NCBI GenBank assembly: GCA_017427465.1
Contig: JAFRST010000008.1
Location: 1-64,000 of the forward strand
Source of the DNA: Clostridiales bacterium
GTDB lineage: Bacteria; Bacillota; Clostridia; Saccharofermentanales; Saccharofermentanaceae
Reading direction: 5' to 3'
DNA length: 64,000 nucleotides
Below the pieces are notes generated by a model. The model did not search any database and had not been told where the DNA came from. It worked only from the letters and a program-made list of their open reading frames with translations. Both the position numbers and the translations under genes were made by a program. Positions 41,344-49,977 of this stretch are shown here, piece after piece; the first letter of the stretch is position 1, and every line of letters starts with the position of its first letter.

Positions 41344-41859
41344 ATGAATAGAATGATCAAGAAAATTGCATGCGCCGTAATGGCCTTCACACTTATCGCA
41401 GGTGTCTTCACGGGCTGCAAGACAAACAAGAACTCAAAGTCGGCGCAGACAGTCGCGATGCCCAGCTTCACATCAGTAAAAGACCAGTCTGGCAACCTCG
41501 CCGTGCAAGGCACTGTTGGCGACATGGAATACACTCTCCTGACCGATGAGCAGATGGGCTGCTACAACAAGGACAGAGGCTATTATTTTGACCAGCTCGA
41601 GCAGCTTGACTCACCGCTCTTCATCGTTATCAGCGCCGGAACGCAGACAAGGACCGGCGGCGACCTGACGATCACAGACTTCGGAATGCAGGGCTCAACA
41701 CTCGTCATCATAGTCGAAGAGACAAAGGCTACCGGCGACAAATTCAAGGGCCTTGAGTGCCCCAGCGCCGCACTGGAACTTAAGGGCGCCCCCGCAGATA
41801 TTCAGGTTCAGATCGTGAGCACAGAGGGCGAGGAGTTTGAGCAAATTAAGTTTGCTTAA
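41344..41859 (+). CDS. Small secreted lipoprotein
   Basis: 171 aa. AAAGGAG precedes ATG 41344. Signal peptide with lipobox GVFTGC, short Lys/Asn/Ser linker, then a compact domain (GDMEYTLLTDEQMGCYNKDRGYYFD ... ADIQVQIVSTEGEE). No family recognised. Downstream DNA is repetitive and non-coding. Confidence 0.8.
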   Translation: MNRMIKKIACAVMAFTLIAGVFTGCKTNKNSKSAQTVAMPSFTSVKDQSGNLAVQGTVGDMEYTLLTDEQMGCYNKDRGYYFDQLEQLDSPLFIVISAGTQTRTGGDLTITDFGMQGSTLVIIVEETKATGDKFKGLECPSAALELKGAPADIQVQIVSTEGEEFEQIKFA

Positions 41860-41958
41860 GAAGTGCTTCTCGAGGGCGGTGCGCTAAGCGGCTATGAAGC
41901 GTGGAAGCGGCTGAATGAAGTGCAGAAGCGCTTAAGTGAAGTGCAAAAGAACCGGAAT

Positions 41959-42260
41959 GAACCGCAAATCGACCTGCAGCACTGTGCGTTTGCGGTTCAT
42001 TCGGCTCGAAGCCGACGATTTGTACATGCAAATGTACATGCAGAGCAGAGTATTTGCTGTTCATTTGACCTGAAAACGACGATTTGTACATGCAAATGTA
42101 CATGCAGAGCAGTGCATTTGCTGTTCATTTGACCTACTGAAAGTAAAAATGCCGCTAAATGTGCCGCTTAGCGGCACATTTGCTGGACAAACAGCCCTTA
42201 ATCAGCGTTTTGTGCCGCCATTTGTGCCGCCTAGCGGCACATTTGCTGGACAAAAGCCCT
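41959..42260. repeat. Composite intergenic repeat: GAACCGCAAA hairpin, TACATGCAAATG words and GTGCCGC palindromes
   Basis: 41959-41998 is a GAACCGCAAA/TTTGCGGTTC inverted repeat. Two copies of GACGATTTGTACATGCAAAT follow at about 42014 and 42074, each with TACATGCAGAGCAG. Then come AATGTGCCGC-tta-GCGGCACATT (42158-42180) and GTGCCGC-cta-GCGGCAC (42224-42240), each followed by TTTGCTGGACAAA. The same elements recur at 63811-64000. No gene is seen in 41860-42363. Confidence 0.85.
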
Positions 42261-42363
42261 TAAGTAACTGATTAAGTACTCCCCGATTGTCCTATTAATC
42301 GAACGTATTGTTGCCTCCTTCCGTGCTATAATGACCCGCGTAATACTTTAAGGGAACTTAAAA

Positions 42364-42540
42364 ATGGAACAGTACGAATGGGAGCGGCTTTCTCCCGAAG
42401 AGAAGAAAAAGCAGTTGTATTTGAATCAGAAGCAGACATTGGATGCTTTCCTCGAGCGCGGCGCAATCTCCAGGGCGCAGTACGATAAGAGCCTTGGCGA
42501 TCTTACCGAGAAGATGGGAATGGGCGGCGTACTGGGATGA
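42364..42540 (+). CDS. 58-residue SHOCT-like small protein
   Basis: ATG 42364 to TGA 42540. A TATAAT-type -10 (CTATAATGACC near 42329) lies upstream; the ribosome binding site AGGGAA is modest. The product MEQYEWERLSPEEKKKQLYL continues with LDAFLERGAISRAQYDKSLGDL, a pattern close to the short C-terminal SHOCT oligomerisation motif. The next gene starts 36 bases later. Confidence 0.65.
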   Translation: MEQYEWERLSPEEKKKQLYLNQKQTLDAFLERGAISRAQYDKSLGDLTEKMGMGGVLG

Positions 42541-42576
42541 TATAATTACCCTAAAATAATTGCTTGAGGGATAACA

Positions 42577-43323
42577 ATGGAAGTAATTGACGGCGTATGG
42601 TATATGCAGGGTGTGGACCGGAATGATCCGTCCTGTGTTCACTCGGCCGGAGAACTCCTTGAGGTGATCGAGAAGGTCGGATTCCTGCCGCTCTTCAGTA
42701 ACGAGGTAGACGGCTTCTCCGTTGAGAACATGACAGTCGCGGGCAACTGGTGGTGCGGCGATGCCAAAAAGGACCCGTGGGAGTGGAGAGCTGTCCTTGC
42801 ACGCACGGGCAAAGTCGCGTACGGTAAGTTTTTCCGGGGCAAGGCCGGATTCGTGTCAAAGAAATGGTTTCCAGAGTTTGCCAACTACAGAAGGGACGGC
42901 TACGATTTCGATGCCCGCTACGAGGACGGCAAAGCAGGGTATAAGGAGAAGCTCATAATGGATGTTTTCTGGCCTTCAGAAGGCGAGCTCTGGGATGCTA
43001 CTGATAAGATCGACATGTTCTCGAACGAAGTCAAGGAGAAGGCAGGCTTCGGAAAAGGCGGTGAGAAGGGCTTTGACGGCACATGCACCAAGCTCCAGAT
43101 GGCATCTTACCTGACCGTCAAAGATTTTAGACCACGGCTCAATAAAAAGGGCGAAGAATTCGGCTGGGCTGTCGCTGTCTATACGCTGCCGGAATACCTG
43201 TGGGGATATAAGTTCGTGACAGGGTGCTATAAGGAATCGCCCAAGGACTCTTGTAAGAAGATCGTAGCCCAGGTTAAGAAGCACTTTAAGGCTGATGAGA
43301 AGACGATAAGGAAAGTTGTTTGA
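42577..43323 (+). CDS. AlkZ-related protein
   Basis: 248 aa. GAGGG precedes the ATG. The sequence GNWWCGDAKKDPWEWRAVLARTGKVAYGKFF and KAGFVSKKWFPEFANYRRDGYDFD matches, by recall, a group of gut Firmicutes proteins annotated as AlkZ-related (the YcaQ/AlkZ family of DNA glycosylases with tandem winged helices). It is shorter than AlkZ and the catalytic QxQ motif is not evident, so glycosylase activity is doubtful. No signal peptide. Confidence 0.55.
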   Translation: MEVIDGVWYMQGVDRNDPSCVHSAGELLEVIEKVGFLPLFSNEVDGFSVENMTVAGNWWCGDAKKDPWEWRAVLARTGKVAYGKFFRGKAGFVSKKWFPEFANYRRDGYDFDARYEDGKAGYKEKLIMDVFWPSEGELWDATDKIDMFSNEVKEKAGFGKGGEKGFDGTCTKLQMASYLTVKDFRPRLNKKGEEFGWAVAVYTLPEYLWGYKFVTGCYKESPKDSCKKIVAQVKKHFKADEKTIRKVV

Positions 43324-43482
43324 TTCAAGTTCCTGAGCCTGGTCTTTTCTGAAGGCATCAGTGTCCGTCCCGCGGTCTGGATATTGCTTACTGATGATAT
43401 CGTGGAGAAATGAAGTGTTAATATATTGACAGAAACTTTCCTTTAAGGCCCCGCCGGAAAAGTTAAGAAAGGGATAGTCATT

Positions 43483-44208
43483 ATGAATAAGAAAGTGTTG
43501 ATCAGTGCTGTGGCAGGCGTAGTCGTGGCAGCGGCAATGATAGTAATAGTTTTCCTCGTAGTAAACGGCCTGCGCGACAAGCCGCAGACAGCAACAACTG
43601 TCACGGAGGAAGAAGAGACCTCTTATTACAGGGAAGAGACTGAGATACCGACGACTACGACCAGGGAGACCCAGGGCAGAGACTATTATGAGAACGGCGG
43701 CTTTAAAGGCTGGGACAACTACTACATCATTCAGGATCTGACGGTCGATGACATCGTTGCCGTATACGAGCACTATCACGATCTCGCGCATTCATATGAC
43801 TTCAATGAGCTCAAGTATTTCGACAGGGAGCTCGATCATCCGGCTTATTCCCAGATAGATGCCAGCGATTTCGGCGTGTACATGTTCTACGATCAGATCC
43901 TGGCGGACGAGAAGATCGACCACGTCGAGAGCTTTAATGTAATCGGAAACGAGTCCGACAAAAGCGTCGAGTTCTCCATGAAGATCAAGATCAACGACCA
44001 GGATAAGGCGATGGAGATCTACGATACATTCGTAGAGCGCTACAGTGCAGGCGCCCAGAGCACTGAGTTTTACAACATGATGAACACCTTTAATACCGGC
44101 ATCCGCATCAAGGTGGACGATACCCATGACTGGCTCGTCTGCTACAAGAAGATCAGGGATAAATACGACAACACATACTGGCTGATCTATGTGTCGGAGG
44201 ACTATTAA
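43483..44208 (+). CDS. Single-pass membrane protein with extracellular domain
   Basis: 241 aa. One hydrophobic helix near the N-terminus (VAGVVVAAAMIVIVFLVV) with no lipobox Cys, a Thr/Glu linker (TEEEETSYYREETEIPTTTT), then a soluble acidic domain with VEFSMKIKINDQDKAMEIYD. GAAAGGG precedes the ATG. It runs convergently into the histidine kinase gene with only 16 bases between. Function unknown. Confidence 0.75.
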   Translation: MNKKVLISAVAGVVVAAAMIVIVFLVVNGLRDKPQTATTVTEEEETSYYREETEIPTTTTRETQGRDYYENGGFKGWDNYYIIQDLTVDDIVAVYEHYHDLAHSYDFNELKYFDRELDHPAYSQIDASDFGVYMFYDQILADEKIDHVESFNVIGNESDKSVEFSMKIKINDQDKAMEIYDTFVERYSAGAQSTEFYNMMNTFNTGIRIKVDDTHDWLVCYKKIRDKYDNTYWLIYVSEDY

Positions 44209-44224
44209 TTTAAGCCGGTGCCGC

Positions 44225-45589
44225 TTATATAGTGAACTTTACTGTCGTGCCTTCATTCAGTTTACTCTGAATATCTAACCGTGAGTTGTGGAGTTTTAAT
44301 ATCCTGTCGCAAAGGGCAAGGCCGATGCCGGCGCCGTGAGCTTTTCGGGATCTTGATTTATCGACCATGTAAAATGCTTCAACGACCTTGTTAAGATCCT
44401 CTTCGGGTATTCCGATACCGTAGTCCCTGACGCTGAATGTGTAGCCATCACCGGAAGCTTTGCCTGTTACCTCTATGCGGTCTGTATTTGACTTTAACGC
44501 ATTGTCTATGAGGTTCGTCAGCACGGTCTTTATCAGATCGTATTCCATGGTTATGTATGCATCGTCGTAGTCGAAGGTAAGGGCGATATCGTGGCTGTCA
44601 GATCCGTAAACGTGTTTGAGGTCATCGAAGATCTCTTCTGCGGGAATGCTCTCCATGGTGATCTCGGCTTTATCCATGGCGATGAGGTTCAGAAGATTAA
44701 AGGAGAGCTTCTCGAGCCTTAAGCCTTCGTTGAGGATATAGCCGGATGCGTTATGAATGTCCTCGTCACCGGAGCTGCTCTGGTAGATCATGTCGGCATA
44801 ACCTACGATGCTGGTCAGGGGAGTCTTCATCTCGTGGGAGAAAGCAGCGATGAAGTCATCTCTTTTCCTTACCGAATCTTCAAGCTCAGATATCTTTTCT
44901 TCGATGGTGTCAGCCATTTTGTTGTATGACTCGGACATAGCGGCGAATTCATCTTTTGAATCTATCTTGATGCGCTTTTTATAATCGCCTGATGCCATCG
45001 CTTCGCTCGTTTTCCTGACGTGTTCGGCTTTGGAAGTGACCGTCTTGGAGAACACCAGAGCTATGACAAAGCTTATTGCAAGTGAGATTGCAAGGATGAT
45101 GATGAAGCTAAACCGAAGGCTTTCTGCGTTATCGTAAACAACGGTTACATCTCTTGCGGTCTGAAGGATATATCCGCTTCCGCCCACATCGACGGTGCCT
45201 GTAAAGACGATGATCCTGCGGCCGTCTGACGTGATGCTGTTATATTGGTTTTTCGCCGCATCATCTAAGAATTCCTCAGGTATTGCAAGGTCTATTCCGG
45301 TATACACCGGTTCTTTGGATGAAGTATACAGATTGATGTGGCCGGGATTTGATCTGTCGGCATAAGAAGCTGCAAGGGAGATGGAGTTTTTGTGATCAAG
45401 GCTCGCGATGAAGACATCGTAGGTTTGCGAGAGGATAAGGGAGCTGCTCTGGAAATCCTTTGTGCCGCTGTCGATCTGGTAGTCCAGATTCTTTTTGAAA
45501 TCAACGGATAATATGAGATATCCGAAGATGAGTAATGTGGCAGCCGTGACGCCGAAGATAGCTAAGAACAGTTTGGTGGACAGCTTCAT
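44225..45589 (-). CDS. HAMP-containing sensor histidine kinase (VanS/PhoR type)
   Basis: 454 aa. TM helix at residues ~7-28, extracellular sensor (~130 residues), second TM (FSFIIILAISLAISFVIALVF), HAMP domain (MASGDYKKRIKIDSKDEFAAM), HisKA with phospho-His in AAFSHEMKTPLTSIVGYADM, and HATPase_c with N box LIDNALKSN, G1 DYGIGIPEEDL, and G2 GAGIGLALC. Its start overlaps the response regulator stop. Typical envelope-stress or antibiotic-sensing kinase. Confidence 0.93.
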   Translation of the reverse strand: MKLSTKLFLAIFGVTAATLLIFGYLILSVDFKKNLDYQIDSGTKDFQSSSLILSQTYDVFIASLDHKNSISLAASYADRSNPGHINLYTSSKEPVYTGIDLAIPEEFLDDAAKNQYNSITSDGRRIIVFTGTVDVGGSGYILQTARDVTVVYDNAESLRFSFIIILAISLAISFVIALVFSKTVTSKAEHVRKTSEAMASGDYKKRIKIDSKDEFAAMSESYNKMADTIEEKISELEDSVRKRDDFIAAFSHEMKTPLTSIVGYADMIYQSSSGDEDIHNASGYILNEGLRLEKLSFNLLNLIAMDKAEITMESIPAEEIFDDLKHVYGSDSHDIALTFDYDDAYITMEYDLIKTVLTNLIDNALKSNTDRIEVTGKASGDGYTFSVRDYGIGIPEEDLNKVVEAFYMVDKSRSRKAHGAGIGLALCDRILKLHNSRLDIQSKLNEGTTVKFTI

Positions 45590-46248
45590 TATCTTATGAC
45601 ATCCATTCTGTAGCCGATGCCGTGTACTGTACGGATGAGACCGTCGTAGCCGAGCTTTTTCCTAAGGCTGCTGACGTGATTGTCGATCGTTCTGGTATCG
45701 CCCATTATGGGTTCGTTCCAGACCATCTCATAAAGATTGCTCCTGGATATCGCAACGTTCTTATTCCTGATGAAGGTCTCAAGCAGGTCAAATTCCTTGG
45801 CTGTTAATGTGACGGGCTCGCCTGATCTGGTCACTGTCCTTGAGTCCAGGTTAACTTCGATATCCATGTAAGTGAAGATATTCTCCGCGGTGGAAGTCCG
45901 TCTTAGGAGGGCTTCTACGCGGGCTAAAAGCTCGCCGATCTGGAAGGGCTTGCCGATATAATCGTCAGCGCCCATCTTAAGGCCGCGGATCTTATCGCCG
46001 GTCTGGTTCATGGCGGATATTATGATCACTGGTGTCTTGGAGGGCTTGATATAATCGATAAGCTCAAAGCCGCTTATTCCGGGAAGCATGAGATCCAGGA
46101 GCACAAGATCCCAACTCTTGGAGTCGAACATCTGCTCTCCGGTAAGACCGTCCGGAGCGGTCTCACAGGTATAACCTTCCTTGGTGAGGGCTGACTTCAT
46201 CAGGTTGGAGATTGCATCGTCATCTTCAATTATCAGGATCTTGTGCAT
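45589..46248 (-). CDS. OmpR/PhoB-family response regulator
   Basis: 219 aa. Receiver domain with IIEDDDAI, phospho-Asp in LVLLDLMLPG, Thr/Ser in VIIISAMNQTG and Lys in YIGKPF; winged-helix DNA-binding domain with VTLTAKEFDLLETFIRNKN and DTRTIDNHVSSLRKKLG. It lies between a lipoprotein gene and its kinase gene in one leftward operon. Confidence 0.95.
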   Translation of the reverse strand: MHKILIIEDDDAISNLMKSALTKEGYTCETAPDGLTGEQMFDSKSWDLVLLDLMLPGISGFELIDYIKPSKTPVIIISAMNQTGDKIRGLKMGADDYIGKPFQIGELLARVEALLRRTSTAENIFTYMDIEVNLDSRTVTRSGEPVTLTAKEFDLLETFIRNKNVAISRSNLYEMVWNEPIMGDTRTIDNHVSSLRKKLGYDGLIRTVHGIGYRMDVIR

Positions 46249-46271
46249 TCTATTCCTATCTCCCCGGTATA

Positions 46272-47117
46272 TCAGCCAACTGTATCAGAAGGATCGATCT
46301 TAATTATATAAGCCATTATACCAGTAGAAGGATCATATTCGATCTCGATGTCATTCATATCCTCGCATGTGATATTGATAACACAGAGATCACCTTCTGT
46401 GGTTACGTCAAAATCATATTGCCTGGAAGATTCGATAAGTGTTCTCCTGCTCAATGCATAAACATATGCCTGGAAAAGTTCATCCGTTGCCTTGACCACA
46501 AAACCTGTGGTGGCCAGATTCTCGTTAAAGCTGGCGATATGGTATCCGTTGTTAAAGAAGATATTTCCGACAAGGCGCTCACCGTTATAGGTAATATAAT
46601 TCTCACCCACAACGCTCGTTATGGTGTATCCGTTCTCAATATAAGGAGCCAGGGCCATCTGAAGATCCGGATCTTTTACGTCAATAATATCGATCTGGGT
46701 CTCGCTGTAATCGGATGTCTCGTCGAACCTGACATCCTTAAATCCGACAAGATCCTTACTCTTAGACGAGAGGCTGTCGTAAAAATCCTTCTCACAGCTC
46801 CATATGATCCTGTCATCTCCGCCGATCTGCGGATCGCAGAGCTGATCCAGCTGAACTATCTGCTCATTGCTTAATGCTTCGTAGCCGTTAAAGAGCGAGT
46901 CCTTATCTTTGATAGGTGACACAACGACAGAGCCTGTGATCTGAGTTATGGAAGTCTCCGTCCCGCTTGTTTCTGATTCATTGGTGACGCTCGTTGCTGT
47001 CGTGCCTGATTCGGCGAAAGTCCCTGACACTTCACCGCTGCAGGATGTCAGGATCATTCCCGTACAAAGCAGCGAAAACGCCGTGATCCCTGCCGTGATC
47101 TTTCTTGTAAGTACCAT
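46272..47117 (-). CDS. Secreted lipoprotein of the two-component operon
   Basis: 281 aa from the ATG giving MVLTRKITAGITAFSLLC, with GGAGG 11 bases upstream; longer starts lack a signal. Lipobox LTSC at about residue 22, Ser/Thr/Glu linker, then a globular domain (EALSNEQIVQLDQLCDPQIGGDD ...). It is the first gene before the regulator and kinase genes on the same strand, 23 bases apart, so it may be a ligand-sensing accessory or a target of the system. No known family recognised. Confidence 0.78.
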   Translation of the reverse strand: MVLTRKITAGITAFSLLCTGMILTSCSGEVSGTFAESGTTATSVTNESETSGTETSITQITGSVVVSPIKDKDSLFNGYEALSNEQIVQLDQLCDPQIGGDDRIIWSCEKDFYDSLSSKSKDLVGFKDVRFDETSDYSETQIDIIDVKDPDLQMALAPYIENGYTITSVVGENYITYNGERLVGNIFFNNGYHIASFNENLATTGFVVKATDELFQAYVYALSRRTLIESSRQYDFDVTTEGDLCVINITCEDMNDIEIEYDPSTGIMAYIIKIDPSDTVG

Positions 47118-47247
47118 ATTATTCCTCCATATTGTTTGCATTGTCTGTTCTCGTTGTCTGCGCATGTTTTGCCGGCAGCCTGATAGTACTACGCCGTTGT
47201 AATGCAAACCTACGGTAAATGTACAGGAATTGTAAAATCTTTCCGAA

Positions 47248-47345
47248 CCGGGGAAGTGCTTGTCTTTATCCGTGAAGAATCAATTCCCGGGTATTACCGG
47301 GGAAGTGCCCGTTTTTATCCGTGACGAACCGATTCTCGGGCTTTT
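47248..47345. repeat. 49-bp tandem duplication upstream of the TIR gene
   Basis: Units 47248-47296 and 47297-47345 both read CCGGGGAAGTGC, then TTTATCCGTGA, then GATTC/AATTC CCGGG-type ends. The -10-like TATAAT at about 47358 and a GCTGC/GCAGC hairpin follow before the TIR gene. Confidence 0.8.
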
Positions 47346-47447
47346 CGCGCGCGTGATATAATAACCGCATGAGAGGGGCTGCTTAGGCAGCGGTTAGAGT
47401 GTCCGCTTCGTCAGCAGCTGATTTATTTGCTTTGACAGGTTGAGGGT

Positions 47448-49901
47448 ATGGCAAAGACAGGTAGATATGACGCGTTTATCAGTTACAGGCATTGTGAGCC
47501 GGACAGCGATATAGCGGCCAAGTTGCAGAAGAAGCTGGAAGGTTTCCGCCTTCCGAAGGAAATAGCAAAGAAGTTAGGCAGGACAAAGCTTAACCGGGTC
47601 TTCAGGGATGAGACCGAGTTCGCCGTGTCAGATGATCTGACGCAGGCGATCGATGAGGCACTCGCGAACTCAGATTACCTTATCGCCATTTGTTCGCCCG
47701 AATATCTTAAGTCTCCGTGGTGCAGGAAAGAGATCGAGTCGTTCTTAAGGCTTCATGACAGAAAGCACGTTTTGCTGGTGCTGGCTGATGGCGAGCCCAT
47801 GGAGGCGTTCCCGCCGGAGATCCTCTACGATGACATTTATAAGATCGGAGCGGACGGCAGGCCGTACTGGGCCAAGGTCCCGAGAGAGCCGCTTGCTGCT
47901 GACTGCAGAGGCGAGAATGCGAAGGAAAGAAATCCCAAGATAGAGAAGACAACGCTGCGTCTCATAGCGGCGATCCTGGGGATAAAGTTCGATGACCTGC
48001 AGCAGAGGCACAGGCATGAGCAGTATAAGCACACGAGGAACCGCGTGCTGATAGTTTTCGGGGTTTTGGTAGCATTTTTGGCGCTCTGCGTGGGGTTCTT
48101 ATTCAGGATCGCAGGGCAGAACGTGGAGATATTAAAGCAGAATGAAGAGATAGCGCGGCAGAACGAGATCATAACTCTCAAGTATGCGGACACTCTGGCT
48201 GCGACATCGGACAATCTGTTAAGGGACAGCAAGCGTATGGATGCCGTGTACGCCGCAAGGCTCGCGCTTCCCGATGAGAAGACGGATAACTACAGCGAGC
48301 TCGCGACAAAGGCGCTTGCGAACGCGCTCGGCATTTACGATCTGCCGAATTCTTTCGAATCCGACAGCGACGTCCTGCTGCCGTGCTCGGCGCTCGATGA
48401 GCTGATCGTATCTTCGGACGGCGGATACGCTTCGGTCAGGGATCTTGACCAGGTCAGATATGTTGTCGACCTGAAAACCGGCGCGACGGTCCTGAGTTTT
48501 GAAGAGAATTTGGACAAGAGTTTTGTTTTCGATGGCGAGAAGGGATTCGTATTCAAAAGGCAGAACAATAATTATGCGTATTATGATTTTGCGACCGGGA
48601 TCGAGACGGATCTCGGAATAAGCACGGCGTTTTTATATTCCAATGCCGAAGGTGATGGCTATGCCGTCAGGTCCGGTGATACTCTTACGCTGATGAATGG
48701 CAGCGATATCTTATGGTATATCAACTTTCTTGCCGAGGGATTCTCGGAAGCGGCAAGGCTTGATGTCGTGGTGAATTATATAAACGGTACCAACGAATGC
48801 TGGATCTTGATCGTGGATTATGACACCCATACGACCACTGCATTTATAGTCGACTTGACAAGCGGCAGTTCGCGCAGAATGCACATTGCCGATTCGACGT
48901 GCTTCGACGTCACGACTGACGGGAAGAGCATTGTCTGGAAGCAGTATGTTAACGAAGGATATTATATCTACATCATGGATGCTGCGACCGGAACGACGGA
49001 AAGCAGAGCCGTCGGCGACGCTTACAGACTGGCAGTCCTGGGTGATGATGTGGTCGTCGTATCCGAGTCGGAAGTGACGATACTTGACAGGAATCTGAAT
49101 GAGATAGAACGGTTCAGCGCCGGTGATTACTGCCTGACCTTTATTTCCGGTGATGCGATCTATTTGCTCGATACCTCAGGCAGTTTATTTAAGATAAAGG
49201 ACGGCGGTTATACCCGCTACAGCACAGGTTTTGCGGACGACTTATATTCCTGGATGAAGGTGTTCAAAAACGGGAAGCTCTATGCCTCCATAGTAGGTGA
49301 CAACCACATCTATACATACACGTTCAGACAGTCCGATTACATGACTGTTACTGAGGGTGAGTATGAGGAGATGACATACAATGGCGTTTCCCTCCAGTTT
49401 ATCTATGATGACCCTGCCGCTTCTTCTTTTGTCGATCTTGCTATGCAGAATGAGACCGAGTTCCAGCAAAACAGGATCAAACGTGTCGTTATGTGTCAGA
49501 ACGCCGATGTGGGACTGATCCAGCTCTACGACGGCGCCGTACACATTTACGATTCCAAGACCGGCGAAAAGTATAAGACAGTCTATTCCACCGAAGGCGA
49601 AGTTATGGTGTTCTACTACGACAGCCGCTGCGGGTATTACTATATCAGTGCCTGGAACGTGGATGTATATGATGAGAATTTCAAGAACATCTACAGCATC
49701 AATAACTGCCTGCTCTCGGGCATTGAGAAACAGACCGGCAATCTCGTGGTATACGACCTGACCAACAGCAATACCGACAATCTCTCAGGCCACTATACGG
49801 TCACTCCGGTAACGTACGAGCAGCTGATCGCCATGGCCGATGAATTCCTGTCCGGTTACGAGCCCGATGAGAGAGTCAAGGAGAAGTACAGTTTAGGGTG
49901 A
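47448..49901 (+). CDS. TIR-transmembrane-beta-propeller protein
   Basis: 817 aa. N-terminal TIR domain (residues ~5-130): YDAFISYRHCEPDSDIA, FRDETEFAVSDDLTQAIDEAL, and IAICSPEYLKSPWCRKEIESF, whose SPWCxxE Glu is the usual catalytic position of NAD+-cleaving TIRs. One TM helix near 200-222 (VLIVFGVLVAFLALCVGFLF), a coiled coil (NVEILKQNEEIARQNEIITLK), then ~550 residues of beta-strand repeats with WD40/YVTN-like blades (GGYASVRDLDQVRYVVDLKTGATVLSF split over strands). Predicted topology: TIR inside, propeller outside. GAGGGT precedes the ATG. Proteins of this plan may be signalling receptors rather than phage-defence effectors. Confidence 0.88.
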   Translation: MAKTGRYDAFISYRHCEPDSDIAAKLQKKLEGFRLPKEIAKKLGRTKLNRVFRDETEFAVSDDLTQAIDEALANSDYLIAICSPEYLKSPWCRKEIESFLRLHDRKHVLLVLADGEPMEAFPPEILYDDIYKIGADGRPYWAKVPREPLAADCRGENAKERNPKIEKTTLRLIAAILGIKFDDLQQRHRHEQYKHTRNRVLIVFGVLVAFLALCVGFLFRIAGQNVEILKQNEEIARQNEIITLKYADTLAATSDNLLRDSKRMDAVYAARLALPDEKTDNYSELATKALANALGIYDLPNSFESDSDVLLPCSALDELIVSSDGGYASVRDLDQVRYVVDLKTGATVLSFEENLDKSFVFDGEKGFVFKRQNNNYAYYDFATGIETDLGISTAFLYSNAEGDGYAVRSGDTLTLMNGSDILWYINFLAEGFSEAARLDVVVNYINGTNECWILIVDYDTHTTTAFIVDLTSGSSRRMHIADSTCFDVTTDGKSIVWKQYVNEGYYIYIMDAATGTTESRAVGDAYRLAVLGDDVVVVSESEVTILDRNLNEIERFSAGDYCLTFISGDAIYLLDTSGSLFKIKDGGYTRYSTGFADDLYSWMKVFKNGKLYASIVGDNHIYTYTFRQSDYMTVTEGEYEEMTYNGVSLQFIYDDPAASSFVDLAMQNETEFQQNRIKRVVMCQNADVGLIQLYDGAVHIYDSKTGEKYKTVYSTEGEVMVFYYDSRCGYYYISAWNVDVYDENFKNIYSINNCLLSGIEKQTGNLVVYDLTNSNTDNLSGHYTVTPVTYEQLIAMADEFLSGYEPDERVKEKYSLG

Positions 49902-49977
49902 TTGTTGCGGAAAGCTTACGAAAGGTGCTGTGAGAGACGCTTTGAAAGACGCTTTGAAAGGCGAGGTGCGGGAACTG

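Noticed and set aside
41863-42132. 89-codon frame after the lipoprotein at 41344
   Set aside because: It translates an intergenic repeat; no ribosome binding site and low-complexity product.
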